Positions 45,954 through 59,500 of a stretch of 64,000 bases of DNA are shown here, piece by piece. Below the pieces are notes generated by a model, which was not told where the DNA came from, did no database searches, and saw nothing but the letters and a program-made list of their open reading frames with translations. The stretch lies in the NCBI GenBank assembly GCA_036852015.1, contig JAANDG010000320.1, forward strand, positions 1-64,000. Direction: 5' to 3'. The position numbers were made by a program, and so were the translations under genes. Numbering within the stretch: the stretch's first letter is position 1; every line of letters starts with the position of its first letter. Origin of the DNA: Pelodera strongyloides (Eukaryota > Nematoda > Chromadorea > Rhabditida > Rhabditidae).

Positions 45954-48900
45954 ATGCCCGCTGTCGACCATGAGCCAGACCTAAAACTTTGTAACGGTAA
46001 GTCTTTTTCAAAGGAAACTTTGTTCTCTTGCCCTAACAGCAGTTTCCGGCTTACAAATATAGATAAAAACCAGTCGGCTACCGCCGCCTGAGGCGTCTTT
46101 CCAATATTCGCTGATGGTCGCTATGTTTCACTGGGCTATATCTATAAGTAGAGGCAACTCTTTCTCGCAAGAATAGTTTCCTGGGGAAAGAACTTAGTTT
46201 CTGTTGACTATATTTCTCCTAAATTGTCTGCAACTTGCTCTACTCTAGGACATCGAAAAAATTGCCAAAGCCTAAAAGCAGCTTAATATCGCGTGGCTGA
46301 TACGCCGCAATGTTTCGCCGCAATGTATCCAAAGAGTCTCCAGTCTTTCTTTTTCTTTTTGAAACCATACCAATATTGAACACGGGTTAGAATTAGTTTC
46401 TGTTGACTATATCCTCCCAATTGTCTGCAACTTGCTGGACTCTACCTCTACAATATCGAAAAAATTTCAAATCCTAAAAAAAGGAATGTGCCTGGATGAT
46501 ACGTCGCAATGTTTCGCTGGGCTATATAAGTTAGAAGCAAACATTTGTCTGAAGGAAATGGTTTCACTTTTGTTATTTTCCTTTTGAAACTACACCAATA
46601 TCAAACACGGGATATAACTTAGTTTCTGTTGACTATATCTCCTAAATAAGGACCGGCGCCACGGGGAACATCAAGTTGAGCACACATCGATGCCATTGAC
46701 AGGGAATTATTATAATTGCGAATATGCTTCTTGAATTGCATGGAACAGGGATCTCGGCCTACTTGCCGCACAATCGCTCGAACGATACCCCGCAAGCATT
46801 CTGTATACGGCAGCCTTTGTAGCGTTCACTGGGCGTTCCGCAGTGGAGGTGCCCTGCAGTGGGTGTTCTTCGAACTGTATCGCTCGGCATGTACTCCGCG
46901 CCCTTGGTGTACATTGCAAACTTTTGTGTGGTGCTCATGTGAGCGCTCCACAATGGCGTTGCACAGCAAGTGGATGTTGGATTCTCGTAGGTTGCTCAAG
47001 GTGAGGATAATCTCACGTTGAAAGGCAATATGGAAAATTTTTGTAAAATAAGAGTAAATAAAGCATTAGACGAAAAAGCGTGACTTCAAGTTTTCAAAAT
47101 TGGTCGTTCTTTGAGTTTTGTGCCGTGAGTGTGCTTTGAACCCATTGTGCCGCAGAAACGCCCGAACGATACACCACACATATTCCACATATGCAGCCTT
47201 TTTTGGACGTTTGTGAGAAGGGCGCTCGGGAAGTGAGATGGCTCAGTGCACGGGAACGTGAACTACTGAACCAATCCTACAACCTGAGCGTAACGCACAT
47301 CATCCAAACACACAAACAAACAAAGCTCCCAGCTTTATATAATAAGATATTGCGCGACAGGAACACGGTACATATTCCACGGGCGGGAATCGAACCTGCG
47401 GCTATGTCAGCGTCTACAAGATTCTTGAACAATGATATGATATACATATAACAATGACTTCATTTCTGATGACATCTAATGTGGTGTGAATTTGTAGTTG
47501 TTTCTTGTAAGTACATGGTAGTACAAACTACAAGCTCGTGCAGAGCTACTGTGCTTACTTAGTCCATGCCAGTGAAGAGTAGCTCCGTTGATAAACGGTC
47601 ATGGTGTACATCTCACATCTCAGTCACAGACCCCACGGTTTTACGCGATCTTGCGCAATAACGAATTTCCAAGCGTGATATATTGAATGAAAAAGTTACT
47701 AGTTTTACTAAAGTAAAATGATAACATCAAAAAGTTACGCGACATCGTATACTGCAATTGCCCTCTATTGTGCATTTAAAATAATTTAGTAAATTATCCA
47801 AGAGACTAGTTTAATTTTACTTTGTGCAAATGCATTCGCATTCTTGAACTTGATGTTATAGTTCCCATAAGCATTTTTCTCTCAACCGGATCACATTTCA
47901 TTTCGTTTTGTGCCATAATTGACCATAGCTATCATCACAAGAGTGATAATCAGCGAAATCGTCAGCGATTTCGCTAACCATCAATCATCGAGTAGAGAGC
48001 ATGGTGATTCGAGACTGACGAGAGAAACAGTTTCTAATATAATGAGTCAAGAGTAGGAGAGAAACGGAAAATAGAAAAGAGCACTCTAATCCTGGAGAGT
48101 GGAGGGGTAAAAAGTTCCGTTATGGGTAGAATCTGGACGTTTGTACCCGGGAGTTTGTAAGCCCGGGTTGATACCGTGAGGGTCGCAATTCCCACGCCGT
48201 GATCTTTGTCTAACCATTCCGGTGTAAAAGCTCGAATAATAAATTGATTCTCTTGTAAGAACTATGAGCCTTCCACTTTTCAAGAGTTTCTGCATGTTTT
48301 CTGTAGGATTGAGTACTATGAGTATCTAACGCTCAAAGTTTATTTTACTGAAAATCTTTGGTATCCAACTGCTGTGCATCTTGTTTTGCCTATTACCCTT
48401 CCTGTGTTTGAGTGTTATGTAATGCGCTTTCGTAGTGGATAACTAAACCCTGTAGATTTCTCTTCGAAAAAATCTGGATACCTTTTGACACGTGACTGAT
48501 CCACAGGTTTTAAAATTATGGTTACACTCATAAGCTAAAGTCCCTATATTCCTGTGGCTGTTTTTAAAGATTAATGTTTCATCAACAATAAGTTTCTTAT
48601 GTAAGCAGATTCTCCAACTAATAATTTGTTGTAGCATGTCGACATTGATAAGTAGCCATTAGCTGATATGATAAGAGAATGCAAACTTGGCCTGCGCACC
48701 CCATATTTGCATACAAACCTAGAATTTATCATATAATCTTCAGGCACTTTCTACTGTAACGGCACAGATTGCGCAGATTTCTTTATGTATAGTTAGCTAC
48801 TTAAAAAACTGCTACTTAAAAAAAACTTTCGATTTTTTTGACTACCCCCCCCCCCCCCCCAAATGGAAACTTGGCTCGCAACCCCCTATTTCCCTAGAGT

Positions 48901-51900
48901 GGTATTTATGAAATAGCATTTTATGGAAGTATTTCTTATATTTCATGGAAACCTCTAGATTGTAAACTTGTGTAAGAACAAGAAACTGGTTTACTTCGTA
49001 ACTTTTGCTGAACTCTCCCTCTTTCAAAATCCTCTCCATCTGAAGTATTTTTCTCTAAACTCTCTCGCCTTCCTCGCTCTCCATCGAGTCTCTCTTTCTC
49101 TACGTCTCTCCATATGAATGATAGTTAAGTTCCTTCACAGTGTATAAACACGGTAATTGAACACAGATCCCCTGACTGGTGAAATTGTCAAACGAAGTCA
49201 TTTTCTAGCAATTTCATTTCTATTTTTTAAACTCCTAATGACTCAACGCCTTTATAAAACGTTTACAATATCTACTTTGTGCTTGCTATGCAGTTGAACT
49301 TTTCTCTATGATATATACTAAAGATTTCTAGTACATATTCAAATTAAAATTTTAGGGGAAATGAAGATCGAAGTAGGTACTGTAAAATACGAAAAGGATG
49401 GGAAAACCTTCCGGACCTACGAAGAAGACCCAAAAGATAGAATACAAGAGAGGGTGAAGAATCACTACTACAATCAACACGAGAAACAGACTGTCGAGTT
49501 CGTCACGGGAATGGTAGGAGCTTTCTTTAATAACATAGGAAATGGGTGAACCCACTTGGATACGGTTCACTGTTTTTTTCTTGGGCCTGTCCATTTGGTG
49601 ACCAACTCGTGACCAGGTTTTATCGAAAACCGTCATCAGCTGGTCACCAAATGGTTACGAACCAGTCACGAACGAGTCACCAGATGGTTTTTTTATGGTA
49701 AAAACCATTTGGTGATGGGCCAACGACGGTTTTCTGTGGTTTTGGCAATTATTTCGTTTTCCTGTGAGATGAATTTATATTATCTAAATGTTACTGGGAT
49801 GTTATCTTTCTTTGACCTAAAAAGTGGTAGAACCCAGGAAAGAAAAAGTAATTTCATAAGAAATACTTTGACTATCCCTGCCTTTCGACTACGATCTCTG
49901 CAACTGAGTAATCGAGCAAAGCATTTTACGCAAGCTTTCGAACAAGTTTGGTTACTGTTCAAAAGAACGCGTCAATTAGATCAGCTGACTTTGCAATTGT
50001 TTCAGCACAAGAAATGGCTGTCGTTCTCGCATGCGAAGATGCCTGTATTGGATTGCCTCGACGTTTTGTCTTCATTTTTGGATGAAAGTGATCCGGATGT
50101 GAGGATTTACAGATATTTGTTTAGTTACTACATATATTTCTAAATTAGTGTAAAGCTTATCTTCTGTTGCCACTGACTGCGCTCTAGGTGAGCGCCGTTA
50201 GCGGCGACGTCATGGCACATAGTTGCGTGCGCGGCTATCTCCTTGCGCACATTGTTAGACGCCGCTGCGATTCCAGTCAGATGACTTTTTAACTCTTAAT
50301 GTATCGTTCAGGTAGATGAGGCAAACCTCTTCCATGCCTATCAGACTGCAGAAAAACTGAGAAAAAACCACCCAGACAAGCCGTGGATGCATCTCGCTGG
50401 ATTGGTACACGATTTGGGAAAGGTTTGTCTCATAAGTACCATATTCACTCTTGCCCACCATTTTTGGGTGAACATAGAAAATGAATACTAAAAAAAAAAA
50501 CAATTTTATTATCTTTTATTATAGGTGATGAGCGTTTGGGGCGAGGAGCAATGGGCTGTCACTGGTCAGTTATTTTTTATCACATTTTTTCTTATTGTGA
50601 AATGTCATAATAAGAATAACATAAATATAAAGGAGAAGAGTTTACTTTTTTGTTTGAAGCCTCGTGTGAACGCAACGAAAATTAGAATATATAAGAGGCT
50701 ATAAAAGGAAAGCCGGAGCCCCGTCTTGAGCAAGCGAAATTCGAATTTTATTTCATGATTTTTCAAGATACGTTACAAACGTTTCACATAAGTGTACTCG
50801 CTGATGTTCCTGCATTTTAGACTTTGAAAGTCGCCTCAGGCGGCGATAGCCGTCTTGTAACATAAATAGATGGGAAAGGGTCTGAAAGATGAAAAAAAAT
50901 TCAAATTAAAAATGAATTTTAGGTGACACCTATCCCGTGGGCTGCGCTCCAGCGGCTTCAATCGTCTACGGCGTGAATAGTTTCGAGAAAAACGCGGATG
51001 TCAAGGATGAGCGATACAAGTGGGTTTTAATAATAGTAAAAATACTAATGAAATGTTCCCCGCTGCCTCAACCGACTCGCCGGGGGGGGGGGGTCTATGG
51101 CAAACCCATGGCCCATCAATTGTACAGTATACCCGCATCTTTGCTCTTATATAAACCATTTTAGCACCGAACTGGGCATTTATGAAAAAGGATGCGGTTT
51201 TGAGAACCTGTTGATGTGTTGGAGTCACGATGAGTACATTTATCAGGTGAGGGTTTCATTACTAAAAGAGATACTGCAATAATAAATCACATGTGGAATA
51301 GAATAGGAAGATCGTCGAGCTTAGTAGGACTCCCGCAAAAAGACAGATTGGACAGATGTAAACCAAATCTTTATGTCGACGTTTCACCCTTCGGCATCAT
51401 CAGGACAAGTAATGAAATACCTCGAACTTGGGTAATTAAACCACACATGAATAGATTGTGTGTTGAGATAAAATTAGCTAATTGGTGTTCTCAAACAACA
51501 ATACCTCAGTGGTAAGGCTAGTACAGTGGGTGAAGCTCGACGCTGTATTCAGTTCCCGTTGGGCCCCCACCCAGACTGTGTCCCTATTACTTGATCCGAT
51601 TTCTTCAGGTTTTGGTAAACCACGGTACAACTCTGCCAGAAGAAGCTCTCTACGCAATTAGATTTCACTCTTTCTACCCAGCACATTCACATGATTCGTA
51701 CAAACAGTTCGAGAGTGAGAGGGACCGTAAACTGAAACTGGCAATTATGATGCTCAAGTTAGTTGGATATCGATTCATTTGGTTGAGTTACTGTAATTAG
51801 CATACGGAGCTTATCAAATAGGATACTGTAGTTTGAGAGGAGCACTGTAGCAGCATCAGCTCGCCCAAATCAAAATCTCACGTAAAATTCCTGTAGCTAG

Positions 51901-52131
51901 TATCTAAGAGAAAGATAATTTACCTAAACTTTTCCACCTATGGATTTTTTGTTTATATCAGTGTTAAATGATATGTAATTGATTTTAACACAATTATGTA
52001 TGTAACCGTATTTATATTCCAGTGAATGTGATTTGTACTCGAAATCCGACGAGACTCCAAATATTGAAGAATTGAAACCCTATTACCAAGCTCTCATCGA
52101 TCAATACATTCCGGGAGTGGTGGCATGGTGA
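45954..52131 (+). CDS. MIOX: Myo-inositol oxygenase, complete
   Basis: MIOX opens myo-inositol to D-glucuronate with a mixed-valence di-iron centre. Nine exons join in frame to 293 aa (human 285): 45954-45996, 49356-49513, 50006-50098, 50312-50422, 50525-50564, 50923-51019, 51165-51246, 51609-51757, 52023-52131. All iron ligands of the HD fold are visible: His in NLFHAYQTAE, His-Asp in LVHDLGK, His in SHDEYIYQ, His in RFHSFYP and Asp in NECDLYS. FRTYEED, DCLDVLSSFLDESDPD, GDTYPVGC and the C-terminal PYYQALIDQYIPGVVAW also match. The first exon (MPAVDHEPDLKLCN) follows a TCCGTCAGG acceptor-like sequence and is 3.4 kb from the next; it fits by phase only. AATAAA follows at 52147. Confidence 0.95.
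46073..46096. repeat. GTCGGCT-N-CGCCGCCTGAGGCG dispersed motif
   Basis: AACCAGTCGGCTACCGCCGCC then TGAGGCG here; the same at about 53925-53951 (GTCGGCTCACGCCGCCTGAGG), and the complement at about 50828-50855. It contains the near-palindrome CGCCTGAGGCG and may mark an end of a dispersed element. Confidence 0.5.
46119..46650. repeat. Degenerate tandem repeat, about 200-bp unit, MIOX intron 1
   Basis: AGTTTCTGTTGACTATAT recurs at about 46196, 46399 and 46620, each followed by CCTAAATTG/CCCAATTGTCTGCAAC-like sequence; TTTCGCTGGGCTATAT-like and ACCAATATYAAACACGGG-like blocks recur between. Two and a half to three diverged units. Confidence 0.7.
47352..47440 (-). repeat. tRNA-derived sequence with B box
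   Basis: On the minus strand GGTTCGATTCC is a perfect B box, with TTGTTCAAGAAT as a decayed A box about 40 bases upstream. Acceptor pairing is not convincing. SINE or tRNA pseudogene in MIOX intron 1. Confidence 0.45.
48843..48860. repeat. Poly(C) tract
   Basis: Run of C after GACTA in MIOX intron 1; a second homopolymer, poly(G), is at about 51081-51092. Confidence 0.85.
49535..49725. repeat. GGTCACCAAATGG-type dispersed repeat, MIOX intron 2
   Basis: Starts GAAATGGGTGAACCCA and carries several CATTTGGTGACCA and GGTCACCAAATGG units. It is the inverse-orientation relative of 27958-28112. Confidence 0.75.
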
Positions 52132-52426
52132 ACAAACCCGAAATCCAATAAATCAATAAAAATCAATCAATAACTTCGATCATATAAACCTCATATTTGG
52201 GAACTATTATTTTACAAATAAACATTTGTATTGATTGCTTTGTCACCTATCATTTCGCAATACGGTCACACAAATATCATATTTTATTGCTCAACAATAT
52301 ATATTATTTATTTTTAGTTTGGTACGGTATACGGTGTACCGTAGTCTCCTTAGATTTGTAGTTTGTGCTCACATAATGGAGCAGGCTGCCGACTCCACGC
52401 CGTTGGACTCGAGCGAGACTCCCGAA

Positions 52427-53419
52427 TCATTGCTTCGGTTGGAACGGAATCTGATAACGGTATTAGGTTGTAGTTTGTAGTGTGTGTATGTAAGTTCTCT
52501 AGTTTATGTTAGTGTTCCGTAAGTGGTGAAGGTCTCACCTGTTTGGCATACATACACCCAAAGATAAACAAGTTTTGAAATCAATCAGTCACCTAATTTT
52601 CTTCCTGGTTATATTTACATTAATAAATCTAAAAACTTAGTTTGGCTTAATTTGCCAACCTCTTATCATCATTTTATATGATGCACACTTACGATTAAAT
52701 AATGTGTCAATAAATTATTATTATTATAATTATTAAAAGCAAGTAGAAGAAACACACTCAAGCACGCGCATGGGCTATACTATGATTTTAGTACACATCT
52801 AGTAATAGAAAACATAATAGCATGCATCTAGCAATGATCTAGCTCTCACCTCTTCTTTATGGATTGAAGCCTTCGAAGCGCCAGATTTGTTTGGCTTGAA
52901 GTGGGCTTCAAGGCGTCTATCACCTATGAATACAAAATATATTCATAATTTAACTTGAAAACGCTCACAACTTATTGTTTTCCCACGTGTCTTTCTTTCT
53001 ATGTCTAACTCTCTCGCTATCACCCACCTTTATAGTTTTCTCTGCGTTTTCTCTCGCCGTCTCCCACTCCAGATTTCCCTCGTTACTATGAGCTTCTTTA
53101 TATCCGTCTATCGTCTGCGACTCTTCTGTTATTGATTAGTTATTAAACGAAGAAAGGGGCAAATCAATCGATATTTCATTATGTTCTGAACGTGTTCATC
53201 AAGAAAGTAGCCAACAAGGTCGATTACGATTACATGAAACAGGCTGTGACCATATGTTAACCCTTAATTATTTCTATGAATCATATATTTGTGAGGGTCT
53301 GCAGATTCATATGTAAAACACGCAATACTCGACGGAATTTCCGTTTTAACTGTATAAATTATAACGTAAAGAGAGAGAAAAGTTCTCTCTCTCTTTCTAT
53401 ATCTCTCTCTTTCTCTCTT

Positions 53420-53469
<50 letters not shown>

Positions 53470-53518
53470 ACCCTTCTCTCTCTCTCTACTTACCTTTCTC
53501 TCTCTCTCTACTTGCCTT

Positions 53519-53552
<34 letters not shown>

Positions 53553-56500
53553 CACTTACCTTTCTCTCTTTCTATGATCTCCCATACGCTCATCTTCTCA
53601 CTCTTCTCCAGATAGTGAGTCAGCATCTTCATATGTCCAATATCAACATATCCCTTCGAAGTAAAGACAAAATTCCCAGCCGGACAATTCTTCACGGTCT
53701 TCGTCACCATTCTAAAAGACAACTAGAGGAATACGGTAGATAAATCAGAGTTCATTCTCGACATTCCTAACCTAACTGCCCTCGATCAATTGCCTATAGA
53801 ACTATAAAGACTTGTTGAAACTGAAACTCGGACGAACTACCGGAGGTGCACACGAGGAGAACCTGATCTCCATCATGCAAACACAATTATAAATTACGAA
53901 TCGCCAGCTTTCCATTATTTAAAAACCAGTCGGCTCACGCCGCCTGAGGCGACTTACATGGAAATATGATTGGTTTAGCATGGGCATACTTATATACAAA
54001 GCTTCAAACGTATCATAAGTAATTCACATAATAGGAAACAATTGCATATGCATACTTCGATATTGAGCTGCGACACTCTTTTTATACCATTTGTCGAAAA
54101 TTTGCATTTCGTAACGCACATCGGTATGCAAATTAGGCTACAGTTACTCTTTTATATAATAAGATATAGGTTTCAATATTTAGGTATGGAGATGTTCAAC
54201 ATACGTTTCAATATAATATGGGACACTCAATCAACTACAGTAAAAAGAAACACAACGAATGTAGTTACGACTAATAAGACACGATTCGGTTAAGACTAAC
54301 TATGGATAAAGCATAAAGTTGGCATACCGAAGTTGATTATACACAAAACCATTTAAAAGCGAGCGGTTGAAAGTTCAAATCCCAATTTTGGTGGACGTAT
54401 TCTCCGTTTCCGTTACGAATTATCGAAACTTTATGAAAGGGCTTCGTTGCGGACATTGTAACAAACAAACCTTTCTCTTTTACTATATAAAGTAAGATTA
54501 GAACCCACGTTCTGGCCGAATTGCTCACTAGTATTTTCCCCGCCTCCGAGCAGTTAGAAAGGGCTCTCGCAACGGAAACCGTCTCTCCCAGGACACAGTA
54601 CCTAAAGAAATATTCGATTTTAAAGCGGTATGGAACCTGGTTTGTATGATATGGGTACATAGCACTTCCATGTATTCTATCAAACTTTTGCGGACATAAA
54701 TACCAATTAGAACACTGTAGTTACACATAAAACAACTCGAAATGAAATAGTGCGCACTTTTTTTTATGAAAAATAAAATGTGTCACCTTGGCTTCTTCTG
54801 GCTCACAATGCCAGTGACCACGGGACCGCAATGGACTCCAAGGCGAATCTAAAACTTTTTTTTTTTTCAAATAATAAGCGACCTCCGTTAATGAATCCGA
54901 GCTTTTTCCGAGAAACTTTGCATTTCCGAGCTTTTTTCGCCTATTTCCCGAGAATTCTCCGAGAAGATTCTCGGGCCGAGCTCGGAAACTGTTCTTGCTT
55001 GGGCCGAGCTCGGAAAATAGGCGGGCCGAGCTCGGGAGCAGTCTGTTTGTCCGTTTCCGAGCTTTTCCCGTGGTTTTTCCGAGCTTTTTCCGACAAACTT
55101 TCGTATTCCGAGCTTTCTCCGACTAAAAACCTAGTAGGAAACTAGTAAAAAACTAGCTGGTTTTTCCGCGGGCCGAGCTCGGAAACAAATATCATAGCAG
55201 AGAAAACAAACAGGGACAGATACGGAGGTATAGAGACATAGAGAGAGAAAGGAAGAGAGAGATAGGCATAGACATAGACATAGACATAGACATAGAGAGA
55301 GAGCATACCCTCAATGGCAGATTCAAATGTGGTACTGTAATGGTCTTCGCTTCATACAGTATTCCGAGTGCCAGAAGTAGTATCCTGTGTGTTCCCCTTT
55401 CACAGGGTGTCGGCACCCCGGCCACCACCAAGTAGTTGTCCATCAGGTTGAGAACCTTGTAGCACTAAAGAAAATTGAATAGTGAAGGGAGCACATTTAG
55501 TTGGAAGGTTCAACGCGTTAGAAGGCAGTTATAGTTTTGGGCACGGAACCCCCACATCCGAAAATGGCACGGGTCCGCTCGTTTTGCTTACACAGCATTT
55601 TACTATACTTACTATTACTGACCACACCCGATGCATTTATTTCCTTACCTTTCTTTATTTTGCATTATCAGCATTGGCGAACAAAAGGACTTAAAACTCA
55701 AATAACTACCCAATGATTAAAGCGAAATACCGGCCGGTTTTTGAAACGCATCGAGTACTCCCTGCTTTCCCATCATGCTTCATATGCGCATGAATTTGAA
55801 TAAAAAAATAGACCCAGACCCCTTTTAGCATAACTGCATAAGAATGCTGATATTTGAGATGCGTTTCAAAAACCGGCTGGTATTTCGCTTTAACAACTAT
55901 GTATGATTACATACAATTGATACATAATTTCAATTACCTTATGAATCTCGATGAGACGGTCAATTCGCGTAAACAGGGCCGATATGAGTTCAACAATTTC
56001 ATTCGGTTTACAGTGGATATTTATAGCGAAGAAATCAGGAAGGGAAGAGGACAGAACAGCACATTCAGTGAATTCTTCTGCAACTAAGACATTACGCGCT
56101 ATGCTATATAAGTTACCCAGTTTATTTTTTGTGCTCTGCCATTGTGCTCTAAGTGTGCCAGTGAATATCCGCGACGTTTTGGCACACAATCGGCGCGCAA
56201 GCCCGGCGCCGCATCTACAAAAAGAACAAAAGTAAACCCACGTGCAGGTATCACTTTATGCGATCGTATATTGTCCGCAATTTGTGTGGGCACAAACTCA
56301 AAGAGAAGTTTGTCTGTCTGCATCTTTTTCGCCTCCAACTGTTCGGCCATCCCTCGCATTCTCTTGACAGTTTCTTCCAGACGCTTACTGTAATTTATTA
56401 TTTCTATTAACATAATGAAGGCCAACCACAAAGTATGCCACCTCAACGCTAACCTGTTCGCAGCCGAGGAGCTGCGGTAAATGTGGCTCATCTCAACCGG

Positions 56501-59500
56501 AGTCAGACTCGAACCAGCGACCTCAGTCACCTAACAGGAGCTTTACCTCTGCGCCACAAATGAATGGTTACTTACTTAAGTTCCATCTGACATATCCTAC
56601 TCTGGTTGAGCATGACCAGATCCCTGGTGGCATCATGCATGGGCATATCGGAGATGCAGAGACTCAGGTTGAGAATGTCCCTTACTGTTGTAACGTGGGG
56701 AGAACACAGGAAGATGATGTGGTTATTACCAAGCATAGGAAACATCTGACCTAAACCGAGAAAATTGCGTCACTGAGTATACCGCATTTTCATAGAAGAT
56801 ATTTTGGCGGGAGCCTGGCTAGTTTAAGGCCAAAACTCCGCAATGTATTATTCTTATTGATTCTAAGAAGTGTCAAAACAAGTTCATTTGACGGGAAAAC
56901 TAAAAATGTCTCTAATTCCGGTACCTTTCAGACACAGTGGTTGTTGAAAAGCTACAGCAGAAGTAGTCGCATCGACCTCATTTCTTTTCGCGTGATGTCG
57001 CATTTGGAAGACAAAAAGCGTGTTCAGATACGAGAGAATGTTCTTGAATGTCAACTGAAACAGAAAAAAGTGAAATACCGGCCGGTTTTTGAAACGCATC
57101 GTGGCAACTGCATTCTTATGTATTTATGCGAAGTGAGGTCTAATTGCGGTCTATTTTTTATGCTAAATTATGCTCATTTGCATATGACGCATAAGAATGT
57201 TGGTGTACGCGATGAGTTTCAAAAACCGGCCGGTATTTCGCTTTAAAGGGACAGGCCCATCAAAATAAACCTACATTTACGATACGTTCATAATGACTAT
57301 CAAGCATTTTTATTACAATATATACAAACTAAATTTCACCATTATTCGCCCTAGACAACTTTTTTTCCAATGCGCTCTGCTCAAATGTATACCATAAAAC
57401 TGCAGATTTCAAGGCTATATATGCAAATTCTAATCGCATTATAATTTCACGATAAATTTGCATTGACGACAAGGATATTTGCGGCTCTACGGTATACATT
57501 TGAGCAGAGCGCATCGGAAAAAAGTTTTCAATGGCAAATAAATGTGAAATTTAGTTTGTATATATTGTAATAAAAATGCTTGACAGTCACTATGGACGTA
57601 TCGTAAATATAGGTTTACTTTGATGGGCCTGTCCCTTTAAAGGGTCAGGCCCATTTCAAATGACCCCTACGTTTGATGATTCCATCTGATGCTCCATGTC
57701 AAATATAGTAGGACGCAATTTTTTTCTAATTTTCAAGCCCAAAATTCACGCCGTATTCATCGATTTACCCCTGCCAGTCATACCCAACTTTTTATCGCAT
57801 TTGTCACGCCCCTTCGCGCTAAATGGGCATTATGCTCTATGGGGCGTGGCAACTGCGATATCGGCCAATCAGCGCGAATGGGCGTGCCAACTGCGATGGA
57901 TAGCTGTGTATGACTGCTCACGGTAAATTGCTGAATAATGAGTGATTTTTGCGCTTGAAAAATAGAAAAATATTGCATCCTACTATATTTGACATGGAGA
58001 ATCAGATGGAATCATCAAAAATAGGGGTCATTTGAAATGGGCCTGACCCTTTAACCACTTATGAACGAACTGGTAGGAACTGCTCATAGGGTCAGGCCCA
58101 TAAATAACTGGGACTTTGGACTAATGTTACAGTATTAAAAAAACCTAAGGGGGTCTAAATAGAACTGTACCTGTATATCAGCGGGTTGTACCAGTTGTAC
58201 AATATCCGCCAATTTTACCATTTTCTTATCAGCCAATGAGTACTCGCTTGTAATGAATTTTCCTGAAAATTTAACTTTCCGAATACGGTAGTGATACAAT
58301 TTAGGAAGAATTTTGATTTACCTAAGTACGGTTAAAGTAAGTATATATCAAAAAAATAATTCGCACAATTCAATGATATGTGGCATAAATACCTACCGAC
58401 ATGTTCCACAATCATTTGCTTATTAAAACAGATATGAAAAGGAAATATAATATGAAAGTCTTTCGTTGATAATGGCAGTGGATGGCGAGCCTGAATGACA
58501 ATAAATTTGAACTCTATAACTATAACAAGAAATATTATTAAAACTTGAAAAACGGCGTATGCAGCTAGAATATGAGGAAACCAGAAAATTTGGTCTGCAC
58601 ACTCCTGGCGCACCACCAATATATCGATTTTTGCTGATTAATTTCATTCCCTAAAATATGGCCGACAAAGCATTAAAAAAAATTGCTCATATCTATTGTA
58701 TCATGTTATCTTGAACTAATTGAAAAATAAAAAGTGACTGACAATCTCCATCAATGCTTTATCATCCGCGCCGCGGTTCTCGCGTCTGAATTTGTGCGCC
58801 AGTTTCTCGCCAATTCTGTGCCGCTCATCAGGACCGATACTGAAAGAAACCATATTCTGCTAATTGTAAGAAGGCCTGGAGATTCTAGTTGTGTCGGTCG
58901 TCAAATGGGTTTCACCGAAAAATAAAACACAGTTGGGAAACGATCACCGATTATTATTCAACCACTTAGAGACATTTGATGGCCATTTGCCGGCATCGAG
59001 AAGCCCAGGACCAACGAAAAAACTGGGAACCGTCGCCAAATGGTTTCTCGTTTCCATGTACCGCTTGGCGTTAAGTTTCATACCACTCACCTGAATATCA
59101 CATGTTCAACCATGCCACTCTTTCTTCTCTCTTGTTGTCGTTCAAGAACGCTGATCTGAACTTATATATTCAAAAAGATTTGAAACAATTTGCCCATTGA
59201 TTTATTGATTTTCTGCAGTAGCTCTTCATTTTTGTATGTAGTTTGTAGTTTGTAGTTTGTAGTTTGTATCCAAAAGTCAAAAGTGCAATACCGAAACATC
59301 GATGTCGAAGAGCATTTTGGCCACTTTTCGGACGAGTCCTTTTACAATCGGATAGAGTCCCTGACGGTTAGAGAAGTAGTGGAGACGCAGACTTCTGAAA
59401 TACAAAATTTTTATTTTTCCCTCTCTCACACTCTCTCTCTGTCTCTCTCTCTCTCTCTTTATCTCGCTCTCTCTCTCTCTCCGCCTACCCGTCTCCTTGA

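Noticed and set aside
46710..47021. Overlapping open frames on both strands in MIOX intron 1
   Set aside because: Cys/Arg-rich translations on both strands without family features; probably old repeat DNA.
52376..52457. Plus-strand exon-like frame [18 protein letters not shown] with a donor
   Set aside because: It lies antisense to the probable last exon of the cyclase-like gene and has no downstream plus-strand partner.
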